Assembly: GCA_022494885.1 (NCBI GenBank)
Contig: JAGVSM010004897.1
Location: forward strand, 1-64,000
Direction of reading: 5' to 3'
From: Micrasema longulum
Taxonomy: Eukaryota > Arthropoda > Insecta > Trichoptera > Brachycentridae
Length of the DNA stretch: 64,000 nt
Below are positions 10,112-21,477 of this stretch, piece by piece (position 1 is the first letter of the stretch; every line of letters starts with the position of its first letter). Both the position numbers and the translations under genes were made by a program. The notes under the pieces were generated by a model. That model was not told the DNA's origin. It ran no database searches and saw only the letters and a list, made by a program, of their open reading frames with translations.

Positions 10112-10240
10112 AAAACGCGACGTGTTTGGCCTTGGTTGTTGTGACGCCAAGATTCGTAATATTGTTCTACACAAATTTCAATAGCCAGGAACAAATAAAC
10201 ATGAACCGAGACGTATTGGGGGCGTGGCCAATGGAATCAC
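10112..10240 (+). repeat. Short dispersed repeat
   Basis: AAAAACGCGACGTGTTTGGC and GACGCCAAGATTCGT match 640-695 in reverse. The boundary with the following L2-type tail is near 10240. Family unknown. Confidence 0.4.
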
Positions 10241-10315
10241 CGGTTTTAGCCCTTCAGGTGATTTTCACAAAAATGGCGCTATATAAATTATCCAAACATT
10301 ATTATTATTATTTTA
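10241..10315 (+). mobile_element. L2-like 3' tail (hairpin plus ATT repeat)
   Basis: AGCCCTTCAGGTGATTTTCA, then AAAATGGCGCTATATAAATT, then ATTATTATTATTATTT. This is the terminal part shared with the L2-like LINE and the CATGCGC-unit elements, here strongly 5'-truncated. Confidence 0.7.
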
Positions 10316-11269
10316 CGGGAATTCAAAATTACGAATTTCAAAGTATTTTTTATGCTACTAATATTAATCAAACATTTTTTTTTTACTGAAAAGTATTTAT
10401 TTATGCATTTATTTATTTATTTTCAGTTCACAAACAGTAAAAGATATCACAATTTAAATACAATTTATAAAATAAAAAATAATAACACTTAACGTCTTTC
10501 ACCAATTATATGTGAACACCAATAGTCACAAAAGAAAAAATAAAATTGTGTGTAGACCAAAATTTAGTTTTCATTATATGTTATTAAAGCAGTTTATTAG
10601 AATTTATATAAGATTAATTTTAATAAAATTTTATTTAATATAGATGCAATTTATATAATCAAATAGAATTTCACTAGAATATTAATAAAGTCTCGTAGTA
10701 ATAATATATTTTTTTAAATGTATATCAATAATTATAGTCACAATATAATGAAAACATACAAGAATATAAATTTAAATAAACTTAAAAATATAAAAGATTA
10801 AAATTGACATTAAATTATTGTAAAAATTAGTTCGACGATATTAAATACATCGTATATACACATGTAAATTTTAATAATATAAGCATTTGAATAAAATTAA
10901 CAAATGTAAATATGAATATTTGAGTTATCAGAAAGCCTAATATCCATCTATAGGTCTGTCTTCGCCATCACTCTTCCAAGAGTATTTCCTTGACCTTTAT
11001 TACTTTGTGTAACAAAATGTTTAAAAAAACGTTATATTTCCCTATTTCTGTTTATTACAAATGTCAACTTTTTTTTTGTAATTTGAGGATTTATATTGAA
11101 AGTAAATCCCAAGGTTTTTTTTCACGTCTGGTTTAGAAAAAAATCCTTTATATCAAGTTTGTTTATTTTTTACTCAAAGTTTTTTATTACAAATAAATTA
11201 ATATGCACTATTGATAAAAAAAAAGATAACAATTATGTTATAGATTTCCATATAATATATTATTTTGGG
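10316..11269. other. Very AT-rich non-coding sequence
   Basis: Low-complexity A/T sequence with many ATAAA runs. No gene, RNA or repeat family was recognised. Confidence 0.5.
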
Positions 11270-11775
11270 AAGTAAAATTGTTTGAAACATTTTTGCGTTG
11301 TTGTTATTACAAAGGTAATGGTTTTTAAGGTGTTATTTTTTCAACAATATTTTGAGTTTGTCCAAATTTTTGTAGACAAGCACTGGATTCAACTCCCTGG
11401 GGAGCTGTTTATATTAACATATTACAACATAGATAAAGAACATTTGTTGATGAATTACCTGGTCCACGAAGAAGTATAGAAATTGAAAAAATAATATTTT
11501 CAGGCGTTGCCTAGTATGTAGGTAAAATATTTCAATTAAATGAATCTCACCCGCATAAATAAAGGTTTCAGCTCTTTAACTTCACAAACATCAACAGATG
11601 AAAGAATTGAAGGAATATAGATGTTCAAATATAGGCAGAATGGTGAATGTTACACAGTGTGTAAAGTGGCCACTTAAACCAGCCATTGACAGGTCATAAG
11701 CCCTGTAGATGCCTAGACTTCCATATTACCTTCTCTTAAATGTTCTTCATCTCTGTTGTAATCTGTTATTTTTTG
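11270..11775 (-). repeat. Family M unit, inverted, divergent subtype
   Basis: It contains the M words in reverse: CCAGCCATTGACAGGTCATA, TACACAGTGTGTAAAGTGGC and AGGCGTTGCCTAGTATG. The ACTCCCTGGGGAGCTGTTTA end lies at 11388-11410 on the plus strand. It shares the subtype words CTACAAAAATTTGG / AGTTGAATCC with 20905-21130 and 35900-36175. Confidence 0.7.
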
Positions 11776-12184
11776 TTAAATTTTTTTCACTTCTTCTGTT
11801 CTATTAAGTACTTTTATATTTATTCATTTTATTTTTATTTATTTTTATTTCTTTTATTTAGGAAACATACAGTTGAATTACATAGTTTTATAGCATAAAA
11901 AAATAAACTTATCTCTAATTCTATATTCAACTAAACTTTATTCAACAAACTATATTCAACTAAACAGTCAAGCGAAATAATCAATCATATTTTTGAAAAA
12001 TGCGCCTGATATTAAAACACAAACAATTTTTTCGATTTGAGGCTGGTGTGGTTTAGCGCATTTTTGCAAAACGTTATCCAATTAGCGTTAGCGTTTTGAG
12101 TTCGTAATGAAATTGGATTGGCGTTAAAAATGCTATTGCAAGTTGCTAAATTAATAGCATGAGAAAAATATAGTTCTGTGTTTA
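11776..12184. other. Non-coding, nothing recognised
   Basis: A/T-rich; includes TTATTTTTATTTATTTTTAT low-complexity runs. No feature supported. Confidence 0.4.
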
Positions 12185-12325
12185 TTTATTATTTCTAACA
12201 CCAAATAATATATTTCGATGGCTCAGTTTCATAAAACGACAAGTCGAAAAAAGTTTCGAGTTATATTACCCATTATATTTGAAAAAAGCTTTCCTTTCTA
12301 ATTCTACAAAGCCTTAGATTAAATG
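12185..12325 (+). repeat. Dispersed repeat H, copy 1
   Basis: TTTCGATGGCTCAGTTTCAT and TCTAATTCTACAAAGCC resemble 24965-25075 (ATCGATGGCTCAGTTCTACA, then CAAATTCTACAAAATC). Family unknown. Confidence 0.5.
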
Positions 12326-12339
12326 ATTGGCGACCGAAG

Positions 12340-13275
12340 TAGTTTCGGCCGACCCGCAGCCAAAACATATTTATTTTTTTATTTTTACTTTTATTTATTA
12401 AGGAAAAACAACAGTTGTTTTATAAGAATACAAAATATAAAAAATAGTACATACATCCAGTTAAAGTTTTTCACAAATATAATGAGAGAACGTGTTACAC
12501 AGTAAACAGAAAAATAATGTATTATAAAAGACATGAGAAAAAAAAAGAGCTCGTAAGAAGGTTAAGGGATGAGGAAATAGAGTGGAGGAGTGGAGGACAG
12601 AGATTTTCATAATATAGTTGACCAATCCAACATTTTGGTATTATAATAAAATAAACATATTTAAAGGAAAATAAACTTATTACAAGTTGACAAATGTTTC
12701 ATTTTACAGTGTTTCAAAAAGTTTTTTTCTGAAGTCACAAAATTTTGTATTAAAAATATCTAAATGGGGACAAAGTAAATTAAATTTAGAGCAGCTACGA
12801 TAAGTAAACGAGTTTTGAACATAATTTTTTTTGGGCAATTATAAAAAAAAATGAACTGGTCGTGTTGACTTTACGGAACAATTGATTGAAATACGCTCCA
12901 AGAGATATGGACTGTCGATAAAATTGTTTAAAATTTTGAAAAGGAAAGACAGATCAGAAATGCTTCTACGTTTAGTAAGGGAAGTTAAACTATGAAAGGA
13001 AGAAGAGTCTTCATACGAGTCAAAATATTTAAGAGATTTACGATCCAGAAGTTTAAGGAATCTATGCTGTATTTTATCTAGTTGTGATATATAAATTGTA
13101 TATCGAGGATTCCAAACAACAGATGCAAACTCAAGATGGCTGCGAACGTATGCATTATATGAGATTTTGAGGGATGCGGTTGTTTTGAATGGTTGAGTGG
13201 TGCGTATAATAAAGCCCAGATTTCTGTAAGCCTTATTTATAGACGCCTGAATATGGGAATCAAATAAGAGTTAAA
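12340..13275 (-). pseudogene. Jockey/CR1-type LINE, C-terminal RT region and 3' end
   Basis: On the minus strand from 13275 the frame reads FDSHIQASINKAYRNLGFII, then AYVRSHLEFASVVWNPRYT, then LDKIQHRFLKLLDRKS and SISDLSF. These are the post-catalytic thumb and connector blocks of LINE reverse transcriptases. The frame decays toward 12700. The 3' UTR ends with the hairpin AAAACAACTGTTGTTTT near 12404-12421 and an (AATAAATA)-type tail at 12365-12400. It is 5'-truncated before the YADD motif. Confidence 0.8.
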
Positions 13276-13354
13276 TAAGTTAGTCAGTTCAAAACACATG
13301 AAATGTAGGGCCTTGCTTATAAATCTGGTATATACTCGCATGAAGTTATACCCG

Positions 13355-14140
13355 ATATATATTTATTTATTAACGGACATTGTCCATTTATACAATTTAT
13401 AAGGTTTAAATATTACAATAAAAGAATAGTTAAAATCATTTTCAAAAAAGAAAAGATCCATTGACAAACATAAGGGACATAAAGACAAGATCTGGACTAT
13501 TTATTTAGTGCTTATTTAAATCGCTGTAAACTTAAACCAAAAAAGTCCAGATCTTGTCTTGAGTTAACAATACGACAAAGATAGGTCATTGGAGAATTAA
13601 GGTCATTGTTTGTTCTATGCTGATCGATGAACAGAACTTCGTTGTTTCTCAACCTACGAGTCGGAATATGTAATTTTACTTGTCCCAGTAATCATGGAAT
13701 ATCGATTATACCATTCAGTGTGCCGAATATATATGTGGAATCAATACTAATTCTACGTTTTTGTAGACTAGAAATATGTAACATTGACTATATCAGCATA
13801 AGAATAATTACCTCTCTCTAGTCCAAGCATCCACGCTACTTTTCGAAGCGAGCGATGTTGAACTGATTCAATGTGATTTATGCGATTGACATAGAATGGA
13901 GACCAGACCACTATTCTAGGAGGCATATTCTAGAAGATGGCGAACAGTTGAGCAATAAAGAGTTTTGATTGTACGGACCTTAGTAAAATCAGAGGACATT
14001 CTGTTAATGAAGTAATTTCATTGATTTAATTACTGTATTATCTATATGCTCGTTGTTTGTCAGTTTATAGTCCAAAACAACTTCTAAATCTCTGATGGAC
14101 TTAACAACATCAATTTTAGAGTTTTCTGTATAAAGCTGGG
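13355..14140 (-). pseudogene. LINE RT C-terminal fragment, frameshifted
   Basis: Minus-strand translation in alternating frames gives IDVVKSIRDLEVVLDYKLT, then VRTIKTLYCSTVRHLLEYAS, then VNRINHIESVQHRSLRKVAW, all typical of LINE RT thumb regions. The 3' end is GGACAATGTCC (hairpin) with a TTAATAAATAAATATAT tail at 13360-13390. Several stops and shifts make it a dead copy. Confidence 0.75.
13484..13559. repeat. Inverted repeat inside the LINE fragment
   Basis: AGACAAGATCTGGACT (13484-13499) and AGTCCAGATCTTGTCT (13544-13559) are exact reverse complements separated by 44 bases. The intact coding version contains only one such block, so a local inverted duplication is likely. Confidence 0.7.
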
Positions 14141-14479
14141 AAAGCGGCCATAAAAGCTTATTCAGCGTTCATACCAGCGTCCAACGTAGTAAAACGATGG
14201 AATTAGCCTACGATCCTTATTTTGTCAATTTCTTAGTAGTAAAATGGATTACATTTATCTCGAATTTAGAAAACATGCTTTTTTTTATATTTTAAAGTGA
14301 AATATCGTTTATGAGTAAAAATGATCGTCAAATTTACATTACATACCTGCAGATTAATTTTATTGAGCATTTGTTTTGAAAATGTCATAAAAAACATTAT
14401 AAAAAATCAGAAATATAATCTGTAAAGAATCTCTAAAATACCGTTTTCTAAGAAAAGTGGCATGGTAGCTCGAATTTAA
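14141..14479. other. Non-coding, nothing recognised
   Basis: No gene or repeat relation supported. Confidence 0.35.
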
Positions 14480-15665
14480 AAAAAAAATCATATATATTTG
14501 GACCCCTGTATTTAGTAGCCTTTCGTGTCATGTACAAGGCTAAGGTACTCGGAGAAAAATCGTTTTTGTTTGTTTTGGAAATGGTATGTTCGATCACTAA
14601 ATTTGGTTTATTACCTTTATGAGTCCAATCACCATTGTTGCAAAGTCCAAGAACAATGGCGCGTGATAACTACTTTAAACGACAGTGTGGATATCTGTTA
14701 AAAATATCCCATCTTTCCTGCATTCTGCTTCAAGATTATGGCGTTGTAAACTGAAAAATGGGCACTGAAATTACAGATGTTAATACTCTGTGAAGAAATA
14801 TCATCGCATGGACAATAGTCATCATTCCTTAATTTAAACCTAAATAGGTAACTTCTCATAACTCAGTGTCCGGTAAAAGTTCGTGTCGTTTCGAAACTAC
14901 TTTGGTGATGACGACGGAAGTTTGCTGCATCAGCCAGCGTTGGGAAAAACATTTTAGTGATTTTACCTGCATAAGAAGCGCGGTAATGATCCTCCCAACA
15001 CTGCTGCGTATTTTGTTTTATACAGCGTTTATCAAATCTAAGAGGAAATTCTGAGAAAAAAGGTGCCGTTCTTTTACAAGTTGCGGCTCTTGCTAGTTTA
15101 TCTGCTCTTTTATTTCCCACGATACCAACATGTCCTCTTATCCAGCATATTTAAACAATCATCCCTTCGATTTTTAGACGCTTAATTTTACTCTGAATAT
15201 CTACAATTAATGGATATACCGACCGAGTATCAGTTATAGCTTGAACGCCCGAACGACAATCTGATAATATTTTTGCAATAACTCACCTTTCTAGTGTTTT
15301 TTTTATTAGCCATTTGAGAGCTTATCGTATTGCGAGTAGTTCAGCCTGAAAAACTGAGCAGAAATCGTCTAATTTAAATGTTCTGCCCGGTAATTCTTTA
15401 TCAACTTCAATAGGAACGAATGCCGCTCCCACTTTGCCGTCGAGCAGGCTACCATCCGTAAAGATTCTTATTTTATCGGGAGCATAAGGAGGTATATCTT
15501 TGTCGAGTAAAATAACACTTTCGGGAATTATTTCACACGGGTGAGATAAATCAAAATAGTTTGCAGTTCTTTGATACTTGCGATCATCTGGAATGGAATA
15601 CAGCTTACCAAATTTCTTGACATTGTAAAAGTCCTTTCTTCCTTGAATTTTAACGTCTAACGGTG
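14480..15665 (-). pseudogene. RNase H-bearing LINE, copy 1
   Basis: From 15665 downward the minus strand encodes the region after the RT. An RNase H domain shows the catalytic words FTDGS (Asp), QAELLAIR (Glu), ILSDCRSGVQAI (Asp) and GHVGIVGNKRADKLARAAT (final His/Asp block). A C-terminal stretch PTLADAANFRRHHQSSFETT and a CPCD...H...C knuckle follow. The 3' UTR ends GGCTACTAAATACAGGGG then TCCAAATATATATGA near 14488. Stops and frameshifts interrupt the domain. It supplies the empty-site version of the 3' UTR that is split by a LINE in copy 2 (37496). Confidence 0.85.
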
Positions 15666-16165
15666 TAAACCCTGTTTGGGTTGCTCGGATTGCAAAGGGG
15701 TAATTATTCTTATTTTGGAATTGAGCAGTCTTTCAATCTGTCTTCACTTGAGAAACGTAGAACTGAGATGGACCTTATATGCATTTTCAAAATACTTAAT
15801 GCTTTAAGTTATGTCCCATCTCTGTTGCAAGCAATTTCTTTTCATGTTCCCAACCGTATCACCAGAAGTCAAAATCTGCCATTCATCAAATATTCTAAGA
15901 GCAACTTTTGTTTTTATGTCCCGATGTCCAGAATGCGTAGATTAGTCGATTCGTCACACAACTCGAAATTCTTTAAGATAGATCTTCCGGCATTTTGTAG
16001 ATCTCTTCGCCACTAAAACATTGTTGGGTGAAGATGGTTTTGCATGGGTCAGCTCGAAGTCTTGTTGGTTGATTGTGTTTTCAAATGTATTAATTACCAT
16101 TAATTTATTGCCCTTGTTTTCTTGTTTGTCTTTGCTAAATAGTTTAACGTTATTTTAGTTTATTT
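15666..16165 (+). pseudogene. LINE C-terminal fragment
   Basis: The frame 15681-16016 reads FNLSSLEKRRTEMDLICIFK, then ILNALSYVPSLLQAISFHVP, ending FFKIDLPAFCRSLRH. Its last 25 residues match the minus-strand fragment at 32190-32275. It is the tail downstream of a LINE RT; a T/A-rich 3' UTR follows. Confidence 0.7.
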
Positions 16166-16231
16166 TATTTTATTTTAATTATTATTTACATACAATATTA
16201 CATTTTAGTTATTTTAAGACATTTTTGAAAT

Positions 16232-17060
16232 TTTTTTTTTTTTTTTACAGGACTCACCAAGCCAATGAATATGGCTTGTCGGTAAAGATCCTTTACAATT
16301 AATCATATGATAGTCCTACATGGTTTTATAATAATAAATACTACTAACTTAGATATAGGGAGCGAAAAAAAAGTACATGTAATTGATGCTTTCAAAAAAA
16401 ATATTTAGAAGATGTAAAAAAAAGCAAAAAATAAGTGAATGATCACGCAATTTTAAGATAAAAAATAAATAAATACAGAACCGGAGTACCAAAATTTTAA
16501 ACAGAAGTGTGTACATATTTAATAGGCACAAAGCATTTTATTAAAAACATTATTTATTAACATATCCACATCTATATCTATATCTATATCTATATCTATA
16601 TCTATATCTATATCTATATCTATATCTATATCTATATCTATATCTATATCTATATCTATATCTATATCTATATCTATATCTATATCTATATCTATATCTA
16701 TATCATCCATCCTCATCCATACATATTTATACCCGTACATGCACACATACATATCCACACATACATATATACACATATATACACACATACATACATACAT
16801 ACATATGAACATACATATAAACACATAAACATCCATGAGAATATTACTTAGTTATAAATTCTATTTTATATATATATATATATCTATATTTACAAATATC
16901 CTTTTTTTTGTTAATATATAAACTCCTGATCGAATAGCCAGTCTATTATTTTGCCCTTGTCACTTTTGGTAGTGCCATTTCTCAGATTGTTTGGTAACAA
17001 ATTGAACATTAGATCCTTGTACATTCTCGTTTCTTCATATAACTGTTGTAATTATTTTAG
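16232..17060 (-). pseudogene. LINE C-terminus with microsatellite-expanded 3' UTR
   Basis: On the minus strand 17050-16915 encodes YEETRMYKDLMFNLLPNNLR then KGKIIDWLFDQEFIY, homologous to the 9045-9422 LINE tail. The 3' UTR contains the hexamer array at 16562-16704. It ends with a hairpin ACAAGCCATATTCATTGGCT then a poly(A) run (plus-strand T run near 16235-16248). It is 5'-truncated and its coding part is broken. Confidence 0.75.
16562..16704. repeat. (ATATCT)n hexanucleotide array, about 24 copies
   Basis: A nearly pure hexamer microsatellite, followed by degenerate (ACATACAT/ACATATAC) sequence to about 16820. The 105-codon Asp-Ile repeat frame it creates on the minus strand is an artefact. 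Confidence 0.95.
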
Positions 17061-17335
17061 GCCGGAGTCCTTTTCTCTTAAGACCTGGGCTTGAAGGACG
17101 AGAATTAACTTATGGGGACCCCCATTATAAAAAAGAATACGCATGTTTTAATCCATTTGAAATTAGTCGTAAATAATGGGCACAAATGCTATCCATCTCT
17201 GTTGCAATTTTCATATATGAATAAAAAAAATGAAAAAACATATGCCCCATACTGAGACACTCAACTTTTACTAGCCCCCTGCATACACAAAGACTATTGT
17301 TTATGGGAATCAACCCGTCAGTGTATTGATGATAT
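17061..17335. other. Non-coding, nothing recognised
   Basis: No repeat or gene supported; a 62-codon minus-strand frame has no recognisable feature. Confidence 0.35.
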
Positions 17336-18290
17336 TTTTATTTATAATTATTTTTAATCTAGAGTCTAGCGGATTGAATTCTTGAATATATAAAGGATTG
17401 AATTCTAGTCATTTGTATAATACAAAAATCGAACGATTCGTGACGTTATCGGATGCTGTGTGACGTCATTAATAGTTATTTATTAAAATGTCTATGCTTT
17501 TTATAAAGCTAAAGCTACCTTTTTCTGTGGGGCGTTTAAGTCCTGTCACTTATCAACCATTGTTACTAGCACGAGGTGTAATTAAAAGTTTCAAAATACA
17601 TTTAGCTAAAAGCAATGCTTTAATAATAATAACGTTTGGATAATTTATATAGCGCCATTTTTGTGAAAATTACCTCAAGGGCGCTGTACAATAAATAAAT
17701 ATCCCAGCACGTCTTGCAGCTACAGAGCGCATGGACGGTTGGGATTCTAGTTTCTCGTCTCCAATTATGATATATAGGAGCTAGATAACAGCGCGTCTTG
17801 CAGCTACAGAGCGCATGGACAATAACTGACTGACTAATACTGACTATGCAGTCCATTATTAGAAATCGAAATAAATTTAGACGATGTTAAAAAATACATA
17901 AAATAACCTCAAAAAATTATCTGCTTTTACTGTGTCACCTTTTGCTGTTAATGTCAGGAATGCGAAAGGTAAAGGGATGGTGGAAGGAGTATAGACAACA
18001 ATATTTTATCGTTAAAGCATCTTTTTATCTCTATCTATGGTATTATCAACATTTAAATGTGCATTACTTGTGGATTCGTGTGACGTAATTAATTACCAAC
18101 TTACGAAACTGCCATTTTTGAGATAGCGAATTTAGCAAATTAAATTTATGAATGAAATTATTGATTATTTGTGCTTTTATTAACACTAAGAAAATCTTTA
18201 ATAATTCCTTTATTAGTACAGTATGTTAAATCCGATTTTTCTCCCGAGTAAACATATCCTATTGTTCTAACACGAACTTAAAAATTCGTG
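17336..18290 (+). repeat. Dispersed repeat D, copy 1
   Basis: AAGGATTGAATTCTAGTCAT, TTCGTGACGTTATCGGATG and TGTTAAATCCGATTTTTCTC match copy 2 (43150-43815) and copy 3 (61930-62760). It contains CRE-like TGACGT words at 17441 and 17461. It is non-coding. A short L2-tailed element has inserted at about 17630. Confidence 0.65.
17625..17835 (-). mobile_element. Short element with L2-like tail, inserted in repeat D
   Basis: It starts on the plus strand with TAATAATAATAACGTTTGGA, the tail of the element read in reverse. AGCGCC...GGGCGC and two CTTGCAGCTACAGAGCGCAT units follow. Confidence 0.75.
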
Positions 18291-18420
18291 AAAGCAACTT
18301 GCACGCGCTGAGCTAGCTCATATTGTCCCAATGTCTTATCTGTGCGTGTTTACATGAGGACAATGCAGCAGCGCAGTTGTTGTATATACCCTGCCCGTCT
18401 CTCTCGAAATATTTTCATGT

Positions 18421-18625
18421 CCTGTACCTCAATCACAAATGACTATCGACGTGCTTAAAACCATGCTAAGATGCGAAGCATTTGAGCGATCACAATGATC
18501 AATAATGAACATGTTTAAGTTATCACAGTCGTAAGTCAACACGTGTGTAATCTCTAAGTCAACGCTCGTGTCGGTTTGTTTTTTATTTCCTCTTAAATAA
18601 ATACAGTTCACTGGCAAAAATCAGG
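18421..18625 (+). repeat. Dispersed repeat E, copy 1
   Basis: CCTGTACCTCAATCACAAAT, GACTATCGACGTGCTTAAAA and, later, CTAAGTCAACGCTCGTGTCG. It matches the split copy at 29010-30252 and a fragment at 19130-19225. It is probably a non-autonomous DNA element; the ends are not proven. Confidence 0.6.
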
Positions 18626-19129
18626 CGATGACCACCCCCGAAAGCGACAAATACTGGTCTTTATTGGGGAGGTAGTACCTCGCTTACACATACTGAAGTC
18701 CCTATGTTAAAATTACATTGAAAGGCTCCAGGAAGGGCCACCAAGTTGGCATATGCCGCGTTACGTCGGCAACAAAAGGGCAATTAATAAAACAAAAGCT
18801 ATCATTTATCCGATGTTTATTATGGCTCTGTGTATTAAAGTGTTAATGTAGGTATGTTAAGTAACGTTTTGTGAAATTTAGCGCATTGCATTGTAGTCTC
18901 GTGGGAGCATTTTTCTATGGATTCTATTGTTCTGGGTGCATTATTGTTTACTGAGAGCGAAAATCCTAACTATTTGCACAATTTTTCACATCGCCTATCT
19001 GGCTAATATTCGCACAGTCGAATCCGCAATTTCATCAGCAGTGACGAAGGAATTATTTTTCACGGCCTTTGGTGAAATTATTAAAGGAAACCCTCCCATG
19101 ACACGGTGTCCAACAAAAAGGCCAGCATG
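18626..19129. other. Unassigned sequence of mixed composition
   Basis: A 67-codon plus-strand frame (18927-19130) shows no motif. Moderately GC-rich words (GGCATATGCCGCGTTACGTC) suggest old transposon sequence, but nothing identifies it. Confidence 0.3.
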
Positions 19130-19225
19130 AAACCCCTGTAGCTCAATCACAAATAACTATCGACGTGCTAATAGGCGACGTGATAAAAATTTCTCACCGT
19201 AGTTGTTTAGTGTAATCGCGATCAC
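19130..19225 (+). repeat. Dispersed repeat E, fragment
   Basis: CCCCTGTAGCTCAATCACAA then ATAACTATCGACGTGCTAAT matches the left end of repeat E at 18421 and 30252. Confidence 0.6.
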
Positions 19226-19319
19226 AATGGAATGTCCGCGAAAACCTAATATCGAAATATTTACGTTTCGCGACGTATAATCCTGCTGCGCAATCACATA
19301 TTTCATTTTCACAGGTGTA

Positions 19320-19400
19320 AATATGGAAAACCTGTAAAGCCTAGACTTCCATATTCCCTTCTCTAAAATGTTCTCCATTTCTGTTATTATGTGATATTGT
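19320..19400 (-). repeat. Family M fragment
   Basis: CCTGTAAAGCCTAGACTTCC then ATATTCCCTTCTCTAAAATG is the M core in reverse. Confidence 0.65.
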
Positions 19401-19498
19401 TGATATTTAATTAGCGATCCTTTCATCTCTTTATTTATTACTTTTATTTGTATCAAATGTGTATTTCTCTTCAATCCGTGCCTCAAGTCTGAGGATGG

Positions 19499-20202
19499 CA
19501 GGGGCGAATCGTGAATAGAAGCGACTATGCGCAGCTTACCATTATATTTGACCATCCGTAAGTTTTACGGTGACTGTATTTACAGAAAAACAAACAAATA
19601 ATTACTATTTCTTATAAATCATTGACACCATTTGTTTGTTTTTCCAAATAAAAATATTAATGAAGCGCGTCTAGCGCCAATGAGCCAAAGAACTAGCAGA
19701 TTACTCCAGCTTATTTCTTCATACAAATAAGTGTACTCTGTTTTGAACATCTTAAACCCAGTGGCGGGATTTTTCTCTTAGAGTAAACTTGCAGATTACA
19801 CAAATTCTTTAAAGATTCTCGATTTGAAAAACAGTATTTTAAACATTAAGGACTATTTTTCTTTGATATGATACTTTTGACATATAACTCGCACACATGT
19901 GGCGCTCGACACGGCCGTTTTTGGCAGTATTCATTTCTAGAACAAATCGGCCAGTTGACATTTCAATCGTAGTGAGAATACCAATACTGACTGCCTTACA
20001 AACTTTTTTTAAGTTGTGTGTTAAATTAATAGATAATATAGCGATACAATATAATATATCACGAAGTTACGTCATTTGAGTTGATTTCATAGATGAGAGT
20101 TGTTGTATCACACAGAACCGCAGAAAAAATAGCAATTTAAAGTACATAAATAATTTATATTTTTTATAGCTTACCTGTAAATAAAATCACCGTTCGCCAC
20201 TG
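19499..20202 (+). mobile_element. hAT-type MITE, 704 bp
   Basis: The left end CAGGGGCGAATCGTG and the inverted right end CAGTGGCGAACGGTG are matching terminal inverted repeats beginning with CAG and rich in GGCGAA. They are flanked by 8-bp sequences GAGGATGG and AAAGATGG (six of eight identical), the target duplication length of the hAT superfamily. There is no transposase. A longer copy lies in reverse at 41471-42742 and a terminal fragment at 61881-61927. Confidence 0.85.
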
Positions 20203-20520
20203 AAAGATGGTGATCTGTGGACAGTCTCCCTCCATCTGGAACGGTCTTGTGCTCTTCTGTGTGCATTTTTCAGTGATAATTCTGATAATTCAGTGACTCA
20301 GCCGCTATATCTTTGTTCTTGTCCCTTCGACACTTCCCAGGAGAATAGTTTTCTCCAAACTATCAGTTTCTCCTGATATAAATATGTCCAAAGAACTGCA
20401 GGATTCTTTTCTCGCACATGGATGTTAGTCTTTCTCCTATGTCCAGTTCCTGGAGTATAGATACATTTGTACGTCTGGCCGTCCGCGGAATCCGCAGCAC
20501 TCGCCGCCAACACCACATTT
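20203..20520 (-). pseudogene. RTE-type LINE C-terminal fragment
   Basis: In shifting frames the minus strand gives EKRILQFFGHI followed by LEKTILLG, a well-known C-terminal block of RTE-type elements (FFGHI..R...LEK.I..GK). The frames are broken. It immediately abuts the hAT MITE. Confidence 0.6.
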
Positions 20521-20810
20521 CACCAGCATGTATATAATCGAATATGTAAATAATCGACTTAATTAACCTTAATTACTTGTGATGTTCCTTAACATTTTTG
20601 ATCTCTACTTTTAATTATGTGAAGCATACATTTTATACACAGTTTTTCACCATAATATATACTTTATACAGGTGACTGAAACTGAACCCGCAATAGCAAC
20701 TTCGCACATAGAAGAGGTCATTTGCTAATTATTGGGTCTTACTTTCCCTAGCTAAAGTTTTATACTAAATGTTATTAAATATTTGTATACAACCACTTAC
20801 CGACTTTTCT

Positions 20811-20854
20811 ATGTCTACCGGTTTCGAGACATACCCGTCTCTTCGTCAGGACAC
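20811..20854 (-). ncRNA. Hammerhead ribozyme-like motif
   Basis: Minus strand: stem I GTGTC pairs with GACAT, core CTGACGA (consensus CUGANGA), stem II GAGAC/GTCTC closing GGGTAT, core GAAA, palindromic stem III ACCGGT, and cleavage position A. One extra A lies between the core and stem II. This order is the type I hammerhead with minimal stem III known from Penelope-like elements. Activity is untested. Confidence 0.65.
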
Positions 20855-20904
20855 CAATTAAACTAACATGCGGACCAACATGCAAAACCTACCATACACC
20901 TTCA

Positions 20905-21130
20905 CCTTCAAAAATGTGGACAGAATGGTAAATGTTACACAGTGTGTAAAGTGGCCACTTAAACCAGCCATTGACAGGTCATAAGCCCTGTAAATGCCTA
21001 GACTTCTATATTACCTTCTCTTAAATGTTCTTCATCTCCGTTGTAATATGTTAATATAAACAGCTCCCCAGGGAGTTGAATCCAGTTCTTGTCTACAAAA
21101 ATTTGGACAAACTCAAAATATTGTTAAATT
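20905..21130 (-). repeat. Family M unit, inverted
   Basis: AATGTTACACAGTGTGTAAA and CCAGCCATTGACAGGTCATA, ending in CTCCCCAGGGAGTTGAATCC and AAAATATTGTTAAATTT, the M terminus in reverse. Confidence 0.7.
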
Positions 21131-21192
21131 TAAGTAAGTACAAACGAATCTAATCCACTATTATTTAACCGTGCCGTTTAGATTAAGATGAT

Positions 21193-21477
21193 ATGTATGA
21201 ATTAGGCTATTTTCCGTCGGATATCACGCGGCTTGTTTGTTTATTTGGAAATTCTTGTAATAATGAACAGACTTTACCTAATTTTTTGCATTCTGTACTA
21301 AATTTGAACGTAGGAGACGATGCGCAGGTGGCTAATTTCCATTATGTATCATCACAATACATATTTATATTTTCTAATATGTTGGTGATATTAGCGCAGT
21401 TTCTGTTTAACCCAAATAGAGACTATAGAAATAAAGCGACATTGTACCTAATTACGCAAAAACTGGCTCCATTTTAA
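21193..21477 (+). CDS. Unidentified 94-codon open frame
   Basis: The frame starts MYELGYFPSDITRLVCLFGN and ends ITQKLAPF. It has a hydrophobic segment around residues 54-72 (YIFIFSNMLVILAQFLF) but no recognisable family motif, splice context or promoter. It lies between two M fragments and may be transposon-derived or chance. Confidence 0.2.
   Translation: MYELGYFPSDITRLVCLFGNSCNNEQTLPNFLHSVLNLNVGDDAQVANFHYVSSQYIFIFSNMLVILAQFLFNPNRDYRNKATLYLITQKLAPF

Noticed and set aside
16519..16836. 105-codon minus-strand frame rich in Asp-Ile repeats
   Set aside because: It is the translation of the hexamer microsatellite; no start context or other protein feature.
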